DNA of 5,205 bases from Phycisphaerae bacterium (GTDB lineage: Bacteria > Planctomycetota > Phycisphaerae > UBA1845 > PWPN01), in NCBI GenBank assembly GCA_026647385.1, contig JAPKGY010000303.1, forward strand, positions 1 to 5,205. The letters run 5' to 3'. The position numbers were made by a program, and so were the translations under genes. Below, piece by piece: positions 4,986 to 5,205 of this stretch. How positions within the stretch are numbered: the first letter of the stretch is position 1; every line of letters begins with the position of its first letter. The notes under the pieces are model-generated. The model had not been told where the DNA came from. It made no database searches and saw only the letters and a program-made list of their open reading frames with translations.

Positions 4986-5119
4986 GGCGGGGCGTCGCGG
5001 GTCCGCCGCGGCGGAACAGGCTTATTGTGGCCTCCATGTTCCTCGAACGGGTCAGCTTCGGCTGGCCCGCGACGTCCCGCCCAAACCGAAGGGTGCGTCC
5101 GGCAAGGGGGCGCATCGGT
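4986..5119. other. Structured segment, possible RNA element
   Basis: A 16-bp inverted repeat (4986-5001 with 5066-5081) matches at 15 of 16 positions and encloses two further elements. One is a perfect 14-bp palindrome TCCGCCGCGGCGGA (5002-5015). The other is a hairpin with a 9-bp stem (5048-5056 with 5061-5069, one G-U pair) closed by the very stable C-UUCG-G tetraloop. The hairpin competes with the outer repeat for 5066-5069. A further hairpin pairs GGTGCG (5092-5097) with CGCATC (5111-5116). This could be a small RNA, a leader of a gene beyond the window or a DNA repeat element. No known RNA family is recognised and no promoter is clear. Confidence 0.35.
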
Positions 5120-5164
5120 CAGGCTTGACACTCCGGGGCTGAACCGTGGGGATGGTAGAAAGAT

Positions 5165-5195
5165 CACGGGCTCACAAGTTAGCCCATGCCACCCA
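5165..5195. repeat. Short inverted repeat at the window edge
   Basis: CACGGGCT (5165-5172) pairs with AGCCCATG (5181-5188) at 7 of 8 positions across the loop CACAAGTT, and is followed by CCACCC. The AGCCCATGCCACCC end resembles a palindromic spacer repeat that I associate, from memory, with planctomycete genomes. The element may continue past the window. Confidence 0.4.
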
Positions 5196-5205
5196 GGTTA
5201 CTGCC

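Larger units (their letters stand above)
4630..5205. other. Gene-free 3' region rich in palindromes and repeats
   Basis: No open frame here has a ribosome-binding site, codon pattern or motif that I would trust. Its first 80 bases are purine-rich and much less GC-rich than the genes. They are followed by repeats of CCGGCT and TGCGCCG, a G-quadruplex motif and T-runs (4895-4911), a structured segment (4986-5119) and an inverted repeat at the window edge. A perfect TTGACA occurs at 5125-5130 but has no acceptable -10 at normal spacing. I see no standard intrinsic terminator after the ATPase gene. Confidence 0.65.

Noticed and set aside
5125..5130. Perfect -35 hexamer TTGACA near the window end
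   Set aside because: No acceptable -10 occurs 16-18 bp downstream, and the adjoining gene, if any, lies outside the window.
4274..5167. 297-codon minus-strand frame over the end of the ATPase gene and the 3' spacer
   Set aside because: It is arginine/proline-rich, without motifs or ribosome-binding site, and is antisense to a certain ABC ATPase gene over its first third.

Overview
The window reads as chromosomal DNA of a GC-rich Gram-negative bacterium, most likely a member of the Planctomycetota or a close relative. This is inferred from the high GC, the long gene-poor spacers full of short repeats (8-bp tandem units, small palindromes), exported proteins with lipoprotein signals, and a LolA-like periplasmic protein with a charged tail. 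No rRNA, tRNA, transposase or CRISPR array is visible, so the taxonomic guess rests on style, not on a marker gene.

Layout. Positions 1-383 hold no gene but contain a 107-bp element with imperfect inverted ends and two abutting palindromes. A minus-strand gene (384-947) encodes a CAP/SCP-domain (YkwD-like) lipoprotein that appears to start at TTG. A 338-bp spacer carrying its probable promoter follows. A second minus-strand gene (1286-2002, or to 1927 with the shorter start) encodes a probable lipoprotein with the HC-x5-R P-loop of dual-specificity/tyrosine phosphatases. A 421-bp divergent intergenic region (2003-2423) holds a palindrome, a seven-unit 8-bp tandem repeat and a hairpin pair. 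On the plus strand, 2424-3389 encodes a secreted LolA-like protein with a 70-residue charged tail. A 160-bp spacer carries more 8-bp repeats. The gene at 3550-4629 encodes an OppF/DppF-type peptide ABC transporter ATPase. The last 576 bp (4630-5205) are gene-free and unusually rich in palindromes, a G-quadruplex motif, a structured segment with a UUCG hairpin, and a short inverted repeat at the edge.

How the genes relate. Three of the four products are predicted to be exported to the cell envelope and the fourth is a cytoplasmic ATPase for peptide import. Spacing and separate promoter-like sites suggest mostly single-gene transcripts, so I see no convincing operon. The ATPase has no permease, binding protein or OppD partner in the window. 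I see no clear evidence of a complete new defence or metabolic system. The items most worth a second look are the structured spacer at 4986-5119, the 17-bp palindrome found in two spacers, the 8-bp repeat arrays, the 107-bp element, and the exported phosphatase-like lipoprotein.
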